Source: Mycoplasma testudinis ATCC 43263 (GTDB lineage Bacteria; Bacillota_I; Bacilli_A; Mycoplasmatales; Mycoplasmoidaceae). From it: 44,206 bases of DNA. The notes under the pieces were generated by a model. That model did not search any database. It saw only the letters and a list, made by a program, of their open reading frames with translations, and was not told where the DNA came from. Position numbers and translations under genes: made by a program. Positions 1 to 8,869 of this stretch are shown here, piece after piece. The stretch is from assembly GCF_000687795.1 (NCBI RefSeq), contig NZ_JHXT01000012.1, positions 1 to 44,206 on the forward strand, written 5' to 3'. Position 1 is the first letter of the stretch, and every line of letters starts with the position of its first letter.

Positions 1-105
1 ATCATGAATTACGAACGCGACGATAGGCAAATGAAAGTTCGTAATTGGCAAAGTATAATTCAGCAACTCGAAATTCTATTTGATATAGATTTGCAACCAG
101 AATAA
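1..105 (+). CDS. 3' end of an unidentified gene (partial)
   Basis: The last 34 codons of a frame that enters from outside the window and stops at TAA 103-105. The tail is charged and ends in FDIDLQPE. It is too short to assign to a family, and I do not recognise it. Two things suggest a real coding end: the frame is open from the first base, and a strong intrinsic terminator lies 70 bases downstream. In M. genitalium the neighbour of rpe is asnS, but this tail does not look like an asparaginyl-tRNA synthetase C-terminus. Confidence 0.5.
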   Translation: MMNYERDDRQMKVRNWQSIIQQLEILFDIDLQPE

Positions 106-172
106 ATACAAACACTTAATTTATTGTTCAATCTTGACCAAGAGTCAAAGATTTGCGCGTTTAAATAATGAT

Positions 173-207
173 AAAAACGGAAAATTGCGAAAGCGTTTCC
201 GTTTTTT
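173..207 (+). terminator. Intrinsic terminator of the first gene
   Basis: An 11-bp perfect stem (AAAAACGGAAA with TTTCCGTTTTT), a loop of about 12 bases and a closing T run. It lies 70 bases after the stop of the partial gene at 1-105 and on the same strand. Confidence 0.8.
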
Positions 208-397
208 AGTATACTTTTAATAACACGATGTCAATGGTTTCAAAGAAATCTAGACATTAACACACTTAAATCATTACTTCCCAAGCGTTTGTTAAAAAGT
301 GGGAAAAACCATTTAATTGACGAAAAAGACAAATTTATATTGACATTTAGAAATAACAAATTAAAACTTTTGTCTAATTATTTCAAAGGAATTTATT

Positions 398-508
398 ATG
401 ACTAAAAATCTGTCTAAGGCCAAAACCCAAAAAATTGTACAAGTCAAAGATCACAAATCCATTGAACAAAAAGCTGAAGAAATTAAGCGTTCATTAGGTC
501 TTAAATAA
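398..508 (+). CDS. 36-residue lysine-rich mini-protein
   Basis: A very short gene (ATG 398, TAA 506-508). The purine-rich site AAAGGA at 385-390 sits 7 bases before the ATG, so the start is well placed. The product is strongly basic, with about ten Lys in 36 residues. It has no membrane segment or signal peptide and no Cys or Trp, and its C-terminal half (from about SIEQKAEEIKR) looks amphipathic and helical. It is bracketed by an upstream terminator at 173-207 and its own at 565-597, so it looks like a free-standing transcription unit. I do not recognise a family. It could be a small RNA- or ribosome-associated protein or an RNA whose reading frame is fortuitous; the ribosome binding site favours a protein. 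Confidence 0.55.
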   Translation: MTKNLSKAKTQKIVQVKDHKSIEQKAEEIKRSLGLK

Positions 509-564
509 AAATTTTATCTAATTCCAAAAAGCAATAAACATAGCAACAAATTTTGTCAAATTTG

Positions 565-597
565 AAATCAGCTCATTTATGGGCTGATTTTTATTTT
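565..597 (+). terminator. Intrinsic terminator of the mini-gene
   Basis: Ten-bp stem AAATCAGCTC / GGGCTGATTT (one G-T pair), six-base loop, followed by a T-rich tract. It lies 57 bases after the stop of the 36-codon gene. Confidence 0.8.
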
Positions 598-601
598 TTA
601 T

Positions 602-631
602 AAATAAAAATGGATGCATACGCACCCATTT
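602..631 (-). terminator. Intrinsic terminator of the gmk-rpe operon
   Basis: On the minus strand, AAATGGGTGC pairs with GCATCCATTT (10 bp, one G-T pair) around a four-base loop and is followed by a T-rich run. It lies just past the rpe stop and faces the plus-strand terminator at 565-597, so the two transcription units converge here. Confidence 0.75.
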
Positions 632-649
632 CGTTTTGATTATTAAGTT

Positions 650-1342
650 TTAATTTGCTTTATATAAATCTAACAACGTTCCGTTTTGTACGAGTTTTAG
701 CAATTGTTCTTTTTGACTCATATCTAAGTTATGAAAATAAGATCCAGAAACAAAGATATCACCATATTTCCATAGTTCACGCATTTGTGCTGCACCAATT
801 CCACCATCAAATTCTAATAGTGGGGGTTTACTAAGTTGTAATCTTTTAACAATTTTATGAAACTGGAGAATGTTTTTAAAAACCTTGGGATTGAATTGCT
901 GTCCACCCAAACCTGGATGAACTGACATAAAAGTTAAATAATCCAAACTACCAATAACTTTTGCATAAGGCTCTAAATCTGTTTCCATTTTAAAAGCTAG
1001 GCCAACTTGATAATTATGATTTTTAATAAATTCGATATAGCGTAATACATCGCCTGGATTGGCTAGAGCTTCAACATGAAACGAAATCCGATTAGCCGGA
1101 AAACGGGTAAATTTCAATAGCGTTGTTGCAATCTTGGAAACCATTAAATGGATGTTTACTTTAAATCCTAATTGATGCAAAATAGGTAAATAGTCAACAT
1201 CAAATCCTTTAGTTCCTGTAAATTCATCCATCACGTCATAATGAATTGTATCTAGACCAATACTGCGAAGTTTTTTCAAATATTGGATATCAAACTGGTC
1301 TCGTAATGGCAGTACTGAAAACGCGATTTTTTTAAGTTGCAT
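650..1342 (-). CDS. rpe: Ribulose-phosphate 3-epimerase
   Basis: Interconverts ribulose 5-phosphate and xylulose 5-phosphate in the non-oxidative pentose phosphate pathway; a cytosolic TIM barrel. At 230 residues it has normal length. Family motifs are visible in order: IHYDVMDE near residue 35 (the DVMDG segment, with its Asp, though Glu replaces the usual Gly), IHLMV, SVHPGLGGQQF, EFDGGI carrying the second catalytic Asp, and VSGSYF in place of the usual VAGSAIF phosphate loop. It is the last gene of the minus-strand operon; its ATG lies 8 bases after the pgi stop and a terminator follows. Pairing with pgi matches M. genitalium MG_111/MG_112. Confidence 0.93.
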   Translation of the reverse strand: MQLKKIAFSVLPLRDQFDIQYLKKLRSIGLDTIHYDVMDEFTGTKGFDVDYLPILHQLGFKVNIHLMVSKIATTLLKFTRFPANRISFHVEALANPGDVLRYIEFIKNHNYQVGLAFKMETDLEPYAKVIGSLDYLTFMSVHPGLGGQQFNPKVFKNILQFHKIVKRLQLSKPPLLEFDGGIGAAQMRELWKYGDIFVSGSYFHNLDMSQKEQLLKLVQNGTLLDLYKAN

Positions 1343-1350
1343 ATTAATAT

Positions 1351-2643
1351 TTATTTTTTTCCAAGTAATTTAAACATGTTTTGTTTATAGGCTTCAACGC
1401 CAGGTTGATTGAAAGGGTTGTGTTTTAGTAAACGAGCTGAAATAGCAGTAGCAAAACACAATCAGTAATAGAAATATCCAAATGCATATTCAGACATTTC
1501 TTCAAGTTCGATTTTTAGAATTGGAACACCAGCATCTTCATGGGCAGCTATTGTTGCTTCACATGCGGCTTGGTTAATATCATGAACAGTTTTGGAATTC
1601 AAGTAATCCAAATGATCGTCATCTTTAAAAATTGATTTAGTCATTTTAAGATTAGCAATTGGTTTGTTAAAAGTTAAAACTGTTTCAAAAAAGTTACGTA
1701 CTCCTTGTTGATACAATTGACCCATCGAATGTAAATCTGTTGTGAACACTGAAAAAGTAGGAAACAATGCATCACCATCTTTTCCTTCACTTTCGCCAAA
1801 CAATTGGCGGTGTTGTAATAATGTATCTTCTAAATTGTTTTCGTAACTAATAAAAATTTCAATAGCAAGTTTTGATTTTTTATATAAGAAGTGGCGGTAG
1901 CAAGCATATAAAGCTGCACTATTTTTATCTAAAGAAGAATTCTTGATAAGAACATCATAAGCATCTTTGGCACCTTTAAGAACCTTTTCGGCATTAATTC
2001 CACACAACATTGCTGGCAATAATCCAACTGGAGTTATTGAAGAAAAACGTCCACCAATATCGCTATCAATTGGCAACATTGTGTATTTATGAGCAACACA
2101 CAAATCGTGCAAGACGCCTTTTTCAGGATCTGTAATAGCCACAATTCTTCAACCAAAATCCTTTTTGTATTGAGTCGCCAAAGCTGTTCTAGCTAATTTA
2201 AACCCAAGCGCAGATTCTAAAGTAGTTCCGGATTTACTAATAACAATAATGCCCCAATTTTTGTTCTTGACGTTATCTAAAACAACTTTTAGGTTTGAAC
2301 TAGATAATGAACGCATAAAGTGAACTTGCATTTTACGTTTAGTTGGGTCTGGTAAAGCCATTTCAATAATTGCTTTAACTCCAGTGTATGATCCACCCAT
2401 CCCGATGATTACAACATCTGTCAATTTTTTAGAGTGTCATAATTTGGTTATTTTTTTCATTTTTGCAAATAAAGCTGTGTGATCTTGATTTGGATAATCA
2501 ACCCATCCTAAAAAGTCATTTCCAGGTCCAGATTTTTTAATTAAATCTGTATGGAACTTAGCCACATCTTTTTCATAAATCTTTTTTAATTCAGTTAATT
2601 TAGTTGCTTCTACATGAGAAGCATCAAATTTTAAAAATGCCAT
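1351..2643 (-). CDS. pgi: Glucose-6-phosphate isomerase
   Basis: Converts glucose 6-phosphate to fructose 6-phosphate in glycolysis; cytosolic. The 430-residue frame includes three TGA tryptophans, at 1462, 2143 and 2425. Motifs seen: GMGGSYTG (sugar-phosphate loop) in the N-terminal third, [19 protein letters not shown] near the middle, and a C-terminal [10 protein letters not shown] signature with the conserved Gln-Pro-Gly-Val-Glu. Length agrees with mycoplasmal and Gram-positive Pgi, not the longer E. coli form. The start ATG lies 27 bases after the stop of the HAD gene. Trp is encoded by both TGG (two) and TGA (three). Confidence 0.95.
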
Positions 2644-2670
2644 TTTTCATTTACCTTCTTACTGTTCGGT

Positions 2671-3498
2671 TTAAATTAAACCTTCTTGTCTTAAATAATT
2701 ATAAATACTTTCGCGATTATTATCGCCAATTACTACGTCAGCCATTGCTTGAACACTTTCGGGTGCATTCCCCATTGCCACAGCTGTTCCTGATAACAAA
2801 AAAGAGCTAACGTCATTGGCAGAGTCTCCAAAGACGTATAAATTATCTGTAGATATTTGTAATTGTTTACAAATAACTGCTAAAGCACTAGATTTAGAAA
2901 CTCCTAGTGGCGAAATGTCAATATTGACTTTTGAACCTAACGCAATAGTTACTTGATTACCATGCTTATTTTGCAAATATTCTACTCATTCTGCGACAAC
3001 TTCACTTTCGGCTTTAATTGACATTTGAATAACTTTAAAAGAATTTTTTAAATGTTCTCATTTACTAAAAGAATCGTAAATATGAGATTCAGAGCGGCCG
3101 CGGAAAAAAGCAGGATCATCTATATCTTGAATAGGGTCATTTCCAAAATAAAATCTTAAAATGTCTTCTCCATTAGTTAATAAAATTTCCCGGTGTAATT
3201 CTTTTGCATAACCAATGAATTCTTCAACTAAAGATTGGGAAAAGGGTCGCGCTTTAATATATCTTTTAGTCGTAATGTTATAAATGGCAGACCCACATCC
3301 ACCGATAATATAATCAACCAAATTTAACCGGCGGTAATAATAACGCGTTGCTGCTGGAATCCGTCCACTAGATAATAAAATATGATGACCTTTTTGCAAT
3401 AACGCCTGAACAGCCTTTACAGTTCCTGGCATTAACATTTTTTGATCGTTTAATAATGTGCCATCAACATCAAAAACAAAAATCTTTTTATCTTCCAT
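2671..3498 (-). CDS. Cof-type HAD phosphatase (HAD-IIB)
   Basis: A 275-residue haloacid-dehalogenase hydrolase; such enzymes dephosphorylate sugar phosphates, nucleotides or cofactors in the cytosol. The nucleophile motif DVDGTLLND starts near residue 10, SSGR gives motif II, and FGDSANDVSSF near the C-terminus gives the Mg-binding motif IV. The large insert between motifs II and III is the type IIB cap. Two TGA tryptophans lie between 2977 and 3060. The gene starts one base after the rsgA stop and is followed by pgi, so it is translationally linked to both. This placement between rsgA and pgi is not what I remember from M. genitalium. The substrate cannot be told from sequence. Confidence 0.88.
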
Positions 3499-3499
3499 A

Positions 3500-4339
3500 C
3501 TATACCTCTTGGAGCATCTTCACATAACAATCGTATCGTCATTGTGGTAACATCGGCTTATTAATTTGTGCTTTGATAGCACATTGAACTTCATTCATAT
3601 GCAAACAGTCTGAATACTTACACTGGGCTTTTAATTTTCTAAAATCATGAAAAGATTGACTTAATTCTTTAACAGAAACTGGATATAAAAACTTGCTATA
3701 TCCAGGAGTGTCAACTAAAAAACCATTCAAAAAAGGAATCAATTGGGTTTGCGTCGTTGTATTTTTTCCACGATTTAGTTTTAGAGAAATGGTGGCTGAA
3801 CGCAAATCAATCGAGGAATCGAAACTATTAATTAAAGATGACTTTCCGACGCCACTTTGACCGACAAAGCACGAAACCTTGTTTGCTAGCTTATTTTTCA
3901 ACAAGAGATGATCTCTAGGTGTGTTTTTATCAAAAACCTCATATCCAATTTTTTTCAAATCGATCATCCGTGATTGCAAGATAACATCATTTCTGGTTAA
4001 ATCTAATTTGGTAAAAACCAAAGTAGGTAAAAATTCTAAAGCCATTTCATAATAAGCTAAAGTGCGCATAATTTGCAACCAATTTAACTCTGGTTGGGTT
4101 GCAGCAACTACTAATATCAAATTGTCTATATTATTAACTTTAGGCTTTTCTAAACAATTGTGTGCAGGATATAATTTCACAATTTGATAACCACTAACAC
4201 CGACATCAACATCGACTAAATCACCAGCTTTTAAAGCACGTTGTTGCTTTCATTTGTTTGGTGCAAAAACGAGGTGTTTTTTATTTTGAAACCAAACGGT
4301 AATTTGGTTTGCAGTTAATTTTAAAATAACGGCTTGCAT
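3500..4339 (-). CDS. rsgA: Ribosome small-subunit GTPase RsgA
   Basis: A circularly permuted GTPase that acts late in 30S subunit maturation. The 279 residues show an N-terminal OB fold (about 1-60), then the G4 motif FTKLDL ahead of the P-loop GQSGVGKSS and G3 DTPG, which is the permuted order diagnostic of RsgA. A C-terminal zinc site follows, with ligands in CKYSDCLHMNEVQC. I take ATG 4337-4339 as the start because the OB fold begins there; a downstream Met at 4178 would remove it. The frame crosses TGA tryptophans in the OB fold and near the C-terminus. It starts one base past the kinase stop, as in the MG_109/MG_110 pair. Confidence 0.93.
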
Positions 4340-4340
4340 A

Positions 4341-5519
4341 CTAACCAAAAAAGAATATTAAAAGAACAATTAAAATTACTGCTAAGATAACTAAACCAAC
4401 AGTTATTAAAATGAACATTCATTTTGTGTAAAAAAACTTTTCTTCTAATCGTGTAACACTTGGATTGAAACTATCGGGTCGTTCTAATACTCTTTGCGAA
4501 ACCGGTTTTAAAAGAGGTTCATTTATCCGTTCGGGCAAATTATATGTCTCTACATCTTTTAAAATTTGTTCACAATCATTGTATCGAAATTGTAAGTCTT
4601 CTCGTTTTGAAGCAACACAGCGAAAAACTATATTTTCAATACTATTTGGAATATCATAACGAATTCCCCGCATGCTAGGCATATCGTAAAATTTAGCTTT
4701 TTTAATGGTTGCTTTATCTTCTTTAGCTTTAATAAAAGGTTTTTCGCCAGTTAACATTTCAAATAAAATAACACCCATTGAGTGAAAATCAAATTGGGGC
4801 GTAGGTGTAATGCGGCGTCTTTTTTTGGTTTTGGGGTCAATTATTTCTTCTAAATTATCTGGAGACATATAATCAACAGTTCCAAATAATGATTGTTCAT
4901 CTGTTAATGCTTCAATTTCTAAATCTCGCCGCATTACCGATGATGAAATTCCAAAATCCACAATTTTTAATTCGCGCAAATCAGGTGTCAATAAAATATT
5001 TTCTGGTTTTAAATCGCGATGAATTATCATGTGGGAATAAGTATGTAACCGACGAACGGCCAAAACAATTTTTTCAAAATAATACATTGCTTCGTCAACA
5101 CTAAAATAACCCTTGTTACTTAATAGGGAACGTAACGAAGGACCATTAATGTTTTCCATAACAATAACAGCAACATTTTTTAATTCTAAAATTTCGTGGT
5201 TGCGGCGGATTGTTAAATTCGGTTGAATCACATCATATGTTTGCACTAAATTAGCATGCTGAACACGGGTTGCAGTAACCACTTCTTCAAGAAACTTAAT
5301 TCAATTGTTTTCTTTCATTTGAGGCAAACGTTTAACAATTTTAATTACAACGTTTGCTAATGATGTATCTGTTGAAGTATTAGGATTTAAAGTGATATTA
5401 ACGCCAGTAAAAATATGCGAGTCCATACCACCTTTTGTTAAAGGGCCATCGACACGGTATTTTTCAAAAATTAAATCTCCGGGTAAAAGTAAATCGCTAC
5501 TATCAGCAGCTCTAGCCAT
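4341..5519 (-). CDS. Membrane-anchored Ser/Thr protein kinase
   Basis: A Hanks-type kinase of 392 residues. It has a glycine-rich loop around residues 28-33, the ATP-anchoring Lys60 in VVIKIV, HRDLKPEN with catalytic Asp169, DFG Asp188 and an activation segment ending in MSPD, where most kinases have APE. The C-terminus (about 370-391) is a stretch of Ile, Leu, Val and Phe ending FFFG, a single membrane segment with almost nothing beyond it. There are no PASTA repeats, so the kinase appears tail-anchored with its catalytic domain in the cytosol. Its start overlaps the phosphatase stop by 8 bases, a strong sign of coupled production of the kinase and phosphatase. Orthologous in position to MG_109. 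Confidence 0.92.
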
Positions 5520-6318
5520 GAATAATTCCTGGTAAATTTACAAGAACGACAGACAAATTGTCATTACTTCGGTGTTCCATTCCAATTTTCAGTAATTTTT
5601 CAGCAGCTTTATTTAAATCTTTTGCATTTGGTGCTATCAGATCATAAAACTCTTCAGGAGAAACAAAGTTGTAAAAACCATCTGAACACAACAATAAAAA
5701 ATGTTCATTTGCTTTTGGTTCATGAACTGAAATTCCAAAATCGTCACGTGTTCCAGAAAATTCTTTAGAAACAATATTAGTCAAAGCTAATAACTCTTTG
5801 GAGTGAGTTTGAAAAGTAAGTGAACTAGCTTTAATTGAAGTCAAATAATTGAAAAGATTATGATCCAAAGTAATTTGTCATGTTTCTTTGGAATCATTCA
5901 ACAAATAAGCACGCGAGTCACCAACTCAAAACGTGTGAATTTTTTTACCTATAATTAAACTTAAAACGATTGTTGATGCCATTTGCTCTAAAGAAGCCCC
6001 ACCATTAGTTTCTTTAAAATGATCGTTAAAACGGGAAACGTATTTACCAATTGCAATTTTGGATTGACGTAAAGTTTGGGCAAATCATTTTTCTACGTGT
6101 TTATCGTCTAATTTATTGAAATCGGTTGCTTCAAAAGATTTCGCAAATAAATCCCGGACAATGCTTGAAGCAATCGCTCCGCCCTTATATCCGCCAAGAC
6201 CATCACAAACCATAGCAACAACATTATTATGAGGATTGACCGCACAAAAAACGGCATCTTGGTTTTCTTCTCGAACGATCCCAACATTCGATGCTGAACC
6301 AAATAATTTATTTCCCAT
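5512..6318 (-). CDS. PP2C-family protein phosphatase
   Basis: A metal-dependent Ser/Thr phosphatase of 268 residues, the expected partner that reverses the adjacent kinase. Metal-binding motifs are in order: REENQDA near residue 16, CDGLGGYKGG, GDSRAY in the middle, CSDGFYNF and SNDNLSVV near the C-terminus. Four TGA tryptophans lie between 5869 and 6085. The gene overlaps the rlmN stop by 11 bases at its start and the kinase start by 8 bases at its end. Cytosolic, with no membrane segment. Position matches MG_108. Confidence 0.92.
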
Positions 6319-7378
6319 AATTCAAATTAACTCCTTCGTGTTTTGCACGTAACTGACCACATGCGGCATCAATCTTAGCTCCGCGTTCTAAGCGTACTGT
6401 ACATTGAATTTTCAGCTTTTTTAAGGTTTGATAAAAAGCATTTATCCGTTCGTTAGTACTTCTATTATACCCATTTTCAGCCACAGGATTATAAGGAATT
6501 AAATTAACATAGCACAATAAGTCTTTTAATTTATCGGCCAATTCAATAGCGTGTTCAACTGAATCATTAACTCCATTAATCATGATGTATTCAAAAGTTA
6601 AACGCCGTTTTGTTAAAGTAAGATATTCTTTTGCCGCAGCTAACAACTTTTCAATCGGAACAGGTTTATTAATAGGCATCAAGCTAGTTCTTACTTCATT
6701 ATTTGGAGCGTGTAAAGATATTGCTAAATTCACTTGTGGTTGTAAAGTGGCAAAATCTTTAAATTTACTAATAATTCCGCATGTGGAAACCGTCATGTTT
6801 CGTGGTCCTAGACCAAAACCGTTTTGATTTTTAAAAGTATTTAAACAAGTCATTAAATTTTTGAAATTATCAAATGGCTCACCGATTCCCATAACAACTA
6901 AATGCGAAATTCGTTTGTTTTCTCTTTTTTTAATGAAACGTTGGGCTTGAACTAACTGCCCAACGATTTCACCAGAAGTTAAATTTCGAATACGTTTAAG
7001 TAAGCCTGATGCGCAAAAAGTACAACCCATATTACAACCTACTTGAGTAGTAACACAAATTGATAGACCATAGTCAAATGTCATCACAACCGTTTCGACT
7101 TTATTGTTATCACTTAATGCATATAGAAATTTATAAGTATTATCAATCTTATCATGCTGGTAAATGACTTGCTGCGGAACTTCCATAGTAAAATGTTTTT
7201 TTAGCAATTCAATGTTCGCTTTAGACAAGTTTTTCATTTCGTCAAAACTTTCGCACAATTGTTGATATAACCAATTGAAAACTTGTTTAGCAACAAAAGG
7301 TTTAATACCAATTTCACTAAGTTTTTCGCGCAATTGCAATTCATCATAATCGTAGATATTCAATTTCTTAGTTTCCAT
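6308..7378 (-). CDS. rlmN: Dual-specificity 23S rRNA/tRNA adenine-C2 methyltransferase RlmN
   Basis: A radical SAM enzyme that methylates C2 of an adenosine in the peptidyl-transferase centre of 23S rRNA and of position 37 in some tRNAs. The iron-sulfur motif CNMGCTFC places ligands at Cys115, Cys119 and Cys122; GIGEPFDNF is the family's SAM-contact loop; and Cys340 in DAACGQL is the second catalytic cysteine near the C-terminus. The 356 residues are of normal length. It overlaps gmk at its start and the phosphatase at its end, 11 bases each. I do not recall it in the equivalent M. genitalium block, so its presence between gmk and PP2C is a lineage feature. Confidence 0.93.
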   Translation of the reverse strand: METKKLNIYDYDELQLREKLSEIGIKPFVAKQVFNWLYQQLCESFDEMKNLSKANIELLKKHFTMEVPQQVIYQHDKIDNTYKFLYALSDNNKVETVVMTFDYGLSICVTTQVGCNMGCTFCASGLLKRIRNLTSGEIVGQLVQAQRFIKKRENKRISHLVVMGIGEPFDNFKNLMTCLNTFKNQNGFGLGPRNMTVSTCGIISKFKDFATLQPQVNLAISLHAPNNEVRTSLMPINKPVPIEKLLAAAKEYLTLTKRRLTFEYIMINGVNDSVEHAIELADKLKDLLCYVNLIPYNPVAENGYNRSTNERINAFYQTLKKLKIQCTVRLERGAKIDAACGQLRAKHEGVNLNYGK

Positions 7379-7946
7379 GGTGCATCGCCTTTAAAATAAT
7401 TTGTCGAACTTCCTCAGTGGCTTTAAGTAAATCATCGTTAACAACAACATGCTTAAACAAATGAATTTGTGACATTTCGAACTCTGCTTGTTTAATGCGA
7501 TCTTCAATTAAATGTAGGTTCTCTGAACCGCGTTTAATTAAACGGTCTTTTAATTCTTCCATCGAAGGAGGTTTAATGAAAATTGTTAAAGTTTCTGGGA
7601 TTTTTTTAATTACCTGAGCTACCCCTTGACACTCAATTTCGAGCAAAAGGTTTTCACCTTTATTTAAGACTTCATTAACATAAAACATTGGCGTCCCATA
7701 GTAATTATTAACGTAAGTGGCATGTTCCAAAAGCTCGTTATTGGCAATCATTTGTTCAAATTCTTCTTTAGTTTTATAAAAATAATTAACGCCTTCGACT
7801 TCGCCATCGCGTTTTTTTCTCGTAGTTGCTGAAATGCTAAAATTTAATTTTAGATTTTTGTCTGGTAACAAAGACTTAACGATGCTTCCTTTTCCAACTC
7901 CACTGGGTCCGGCAATGATAATTAGGAAACCTTTATGTTGTTTCAT
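7368..7946 (-). CDS. gmk: Guanylate kinase
   Basis: Phosphorylates GMP to GDP with ATP; cytosolic. The 192 residues begin with the P-loop GPSGVGKGS at 13-21, followed by SATTRKKRDGEVEGVNYF, the GMP-binding segment, and LLEIECQG. Length is typical. It is the first gene of the operon; the site AAGGAC lies a few bases ahead of the ATG and a divergent promoter region separates it from def. Its stop overlaps the rlmN start. Equivalent to MG_107. Confidence 0.95.
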   Translation of the reverse strand: MKQHKGFLIIIAGPSGVGKGSIVKSLLPDKNLKLNFSISATTRKKRDGEVEGVNYFYKTKEEFEQMIANNELLEHATYVNNYYGTPMFYVNEVLNKGENLLLEIECQGVAQVIKKIPETLTIFIKPPSMEELKDRLIKRGSENLHLIEDRIKQAEFEMSQIHLFKHVVVNDDLLKATEEVRQIILKAMHHGN

Positions 7947-8016
7947 TTTTGTCCTTATATATTAAAAATGGTTACTTATTGTTTATAATTATAACAAGAT
8001 ATTAGAGCGAGAACTT
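7947..8016. promoter_or_regulatory. Divergent promoter region between gmk and def
   Basis: A 70-base gap between two diverging genes. It holds TATAAT-like hexamers around 7984-7995 (TTTATAATTATAAC), which read as a -10 box on either strand because the sequence is nearly palindromic. A clear -35 box is not visible for either direction. Confidence 0.5.
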
Positions 8017-8616
8017 ATGGATTATCAACCTTCACAAGAATGACTAACATTTGACGAAAAAGATAAGATGCGTCAAAAGTGTTCCTTAGTCACATTTCCT
8101 TTAAAGAAAAAAGACTTGGAACTAATTAATAAAATGATTGCTTATGTAGACGAAAGTTATAATGGCAATGCCCCAAAATACAACATTCGACCAGGAATTG
8201 GAATAGCTGCCAATCAACTTGGGGTAAACAAACAAATGTTTTATATTCACTTAGACGATGGTGGCGTTGAATACCGCTACTTACTAATCAACCCTGAAAT
8301 GGTCGCCGAATCACCACAACGTGCATATTTAGGCCCTGGAGAAGGGTGCTTAAGTGTCGCAACAGATCGGGACGGTTATGTCATCAGAAGTGTTAAAATA
8401 CGGATCAAAGGATATGATTATTTTCAACAAAAAGAAATAGAAATCCAAGCAAAAGGTGGACTATTAGCTATGTGTTTGCAACATGAATATGATCATTTGC
8501 AAGGAAAATTGTATTACGATCGAATTAATCCCTTAAACCCATATCATGTAAATCCAGACTGAATCAAAATTGGACGCAGCGATCGCGAAGATAAAACAGA
8601 AAATACAAATGAATAA
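8017..8616 (+). CDS. def: Peptide deformylase
   Basis: Removes the formyl group from the initiator Met of new proteins. All three active-site motifs are present: [15 protein letters not shown] with the metal Cys, and HEYDHLQG with two metal His and the catalytic Glu. The full 199-residue frame needs TGA as Trp at 8041 and 8560. I start at ATG 8017 rather than the internal Met at 8068 because the frame is open and the N-terminal helix belongs to the family; GAGAACTT precedes it. The C-terminal tail is polar and disordered. Divergent from the gmk operon, as with MG_106/MG_107. Confidence 0.94.
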
Positions 8617-8688
8617 TTAATGCATTTCTAGCAATTTTTGTTTTATAAATACTCGTCTATATTTAACAAATCAGATTATAAAAAATCG

Positions 8689-8820
8689 GAAAAAATCGGA
8701 ATAGAAATTCGACAAAACCGGAGTAGAAATCCGACAAAACAAGAATAGAATTTCGACAAAACCGGAGTAGAAATCCGACAAAACAAGAATAGAATTTCGA
8801 CAAAACTGGAATACAATTAA
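8689..8820 (+). repeat. Six 22-bp tandem repeats upstream of the ATPase gene
   Basis: Six head-to-tail 22-base units at 8689, 8711, 8733, 8755, 8777 and 8799. Most begin GACAAAAC and continue roughly nnGArTAGAAwTyC. The four central units alternate between two versions (one with CCGGAG, one with AAGAAT), giving a perfect 44-base double unit repeated twice: 8711-8754 is identical to 8755-8798. The outer units are diverged. There are no spacers between units, so this is not a CRISPR array. The array ends 21 bases before the -10 box of the ATPase gene. Confidence 0.95.
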
Positions 8821-8841
8821 TAATTTATTCTTTTTTTTCGC

Positions 8842-8864
8842 TATAATAAGTTCATAATAAGGAA
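8842..8864 (+). promoter_or_regulatory. -10 box and ribosome binding site of the ATPase gene
   Basis: A consensus TATAAT at 8842-8847 and AAGGAA at 8859-8864, five bases before the ATG at 8870. The -35 area falls at the right edge of the repeat array and is not consensus, so proteins bound to the array could influence initiation. If the start point is as expected, the leader is under 20 bases. Confidence 0.65.
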
Positions 8865-8869
8865 CTTTT

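Noticed and set aside
1-105. 3' end of asnS, by analogy with M. genitalium order
   Set aside because: The residues do not resemble the C-terminus of asparaginyl-tRNA synthetase, so I left it unnamed.
1351-2643. pgi as a pseudogene broken into three pieces
   Set aside because: All breaks are TGA codons at positions where Trp is expected; the same holds for polC, topA, dxr and cdsA. Code 4 makes them whole.
8689-8820. CRISPR array
   Set aside because: The repeats are directly adjacent with no spacers, and no cas genes are present.
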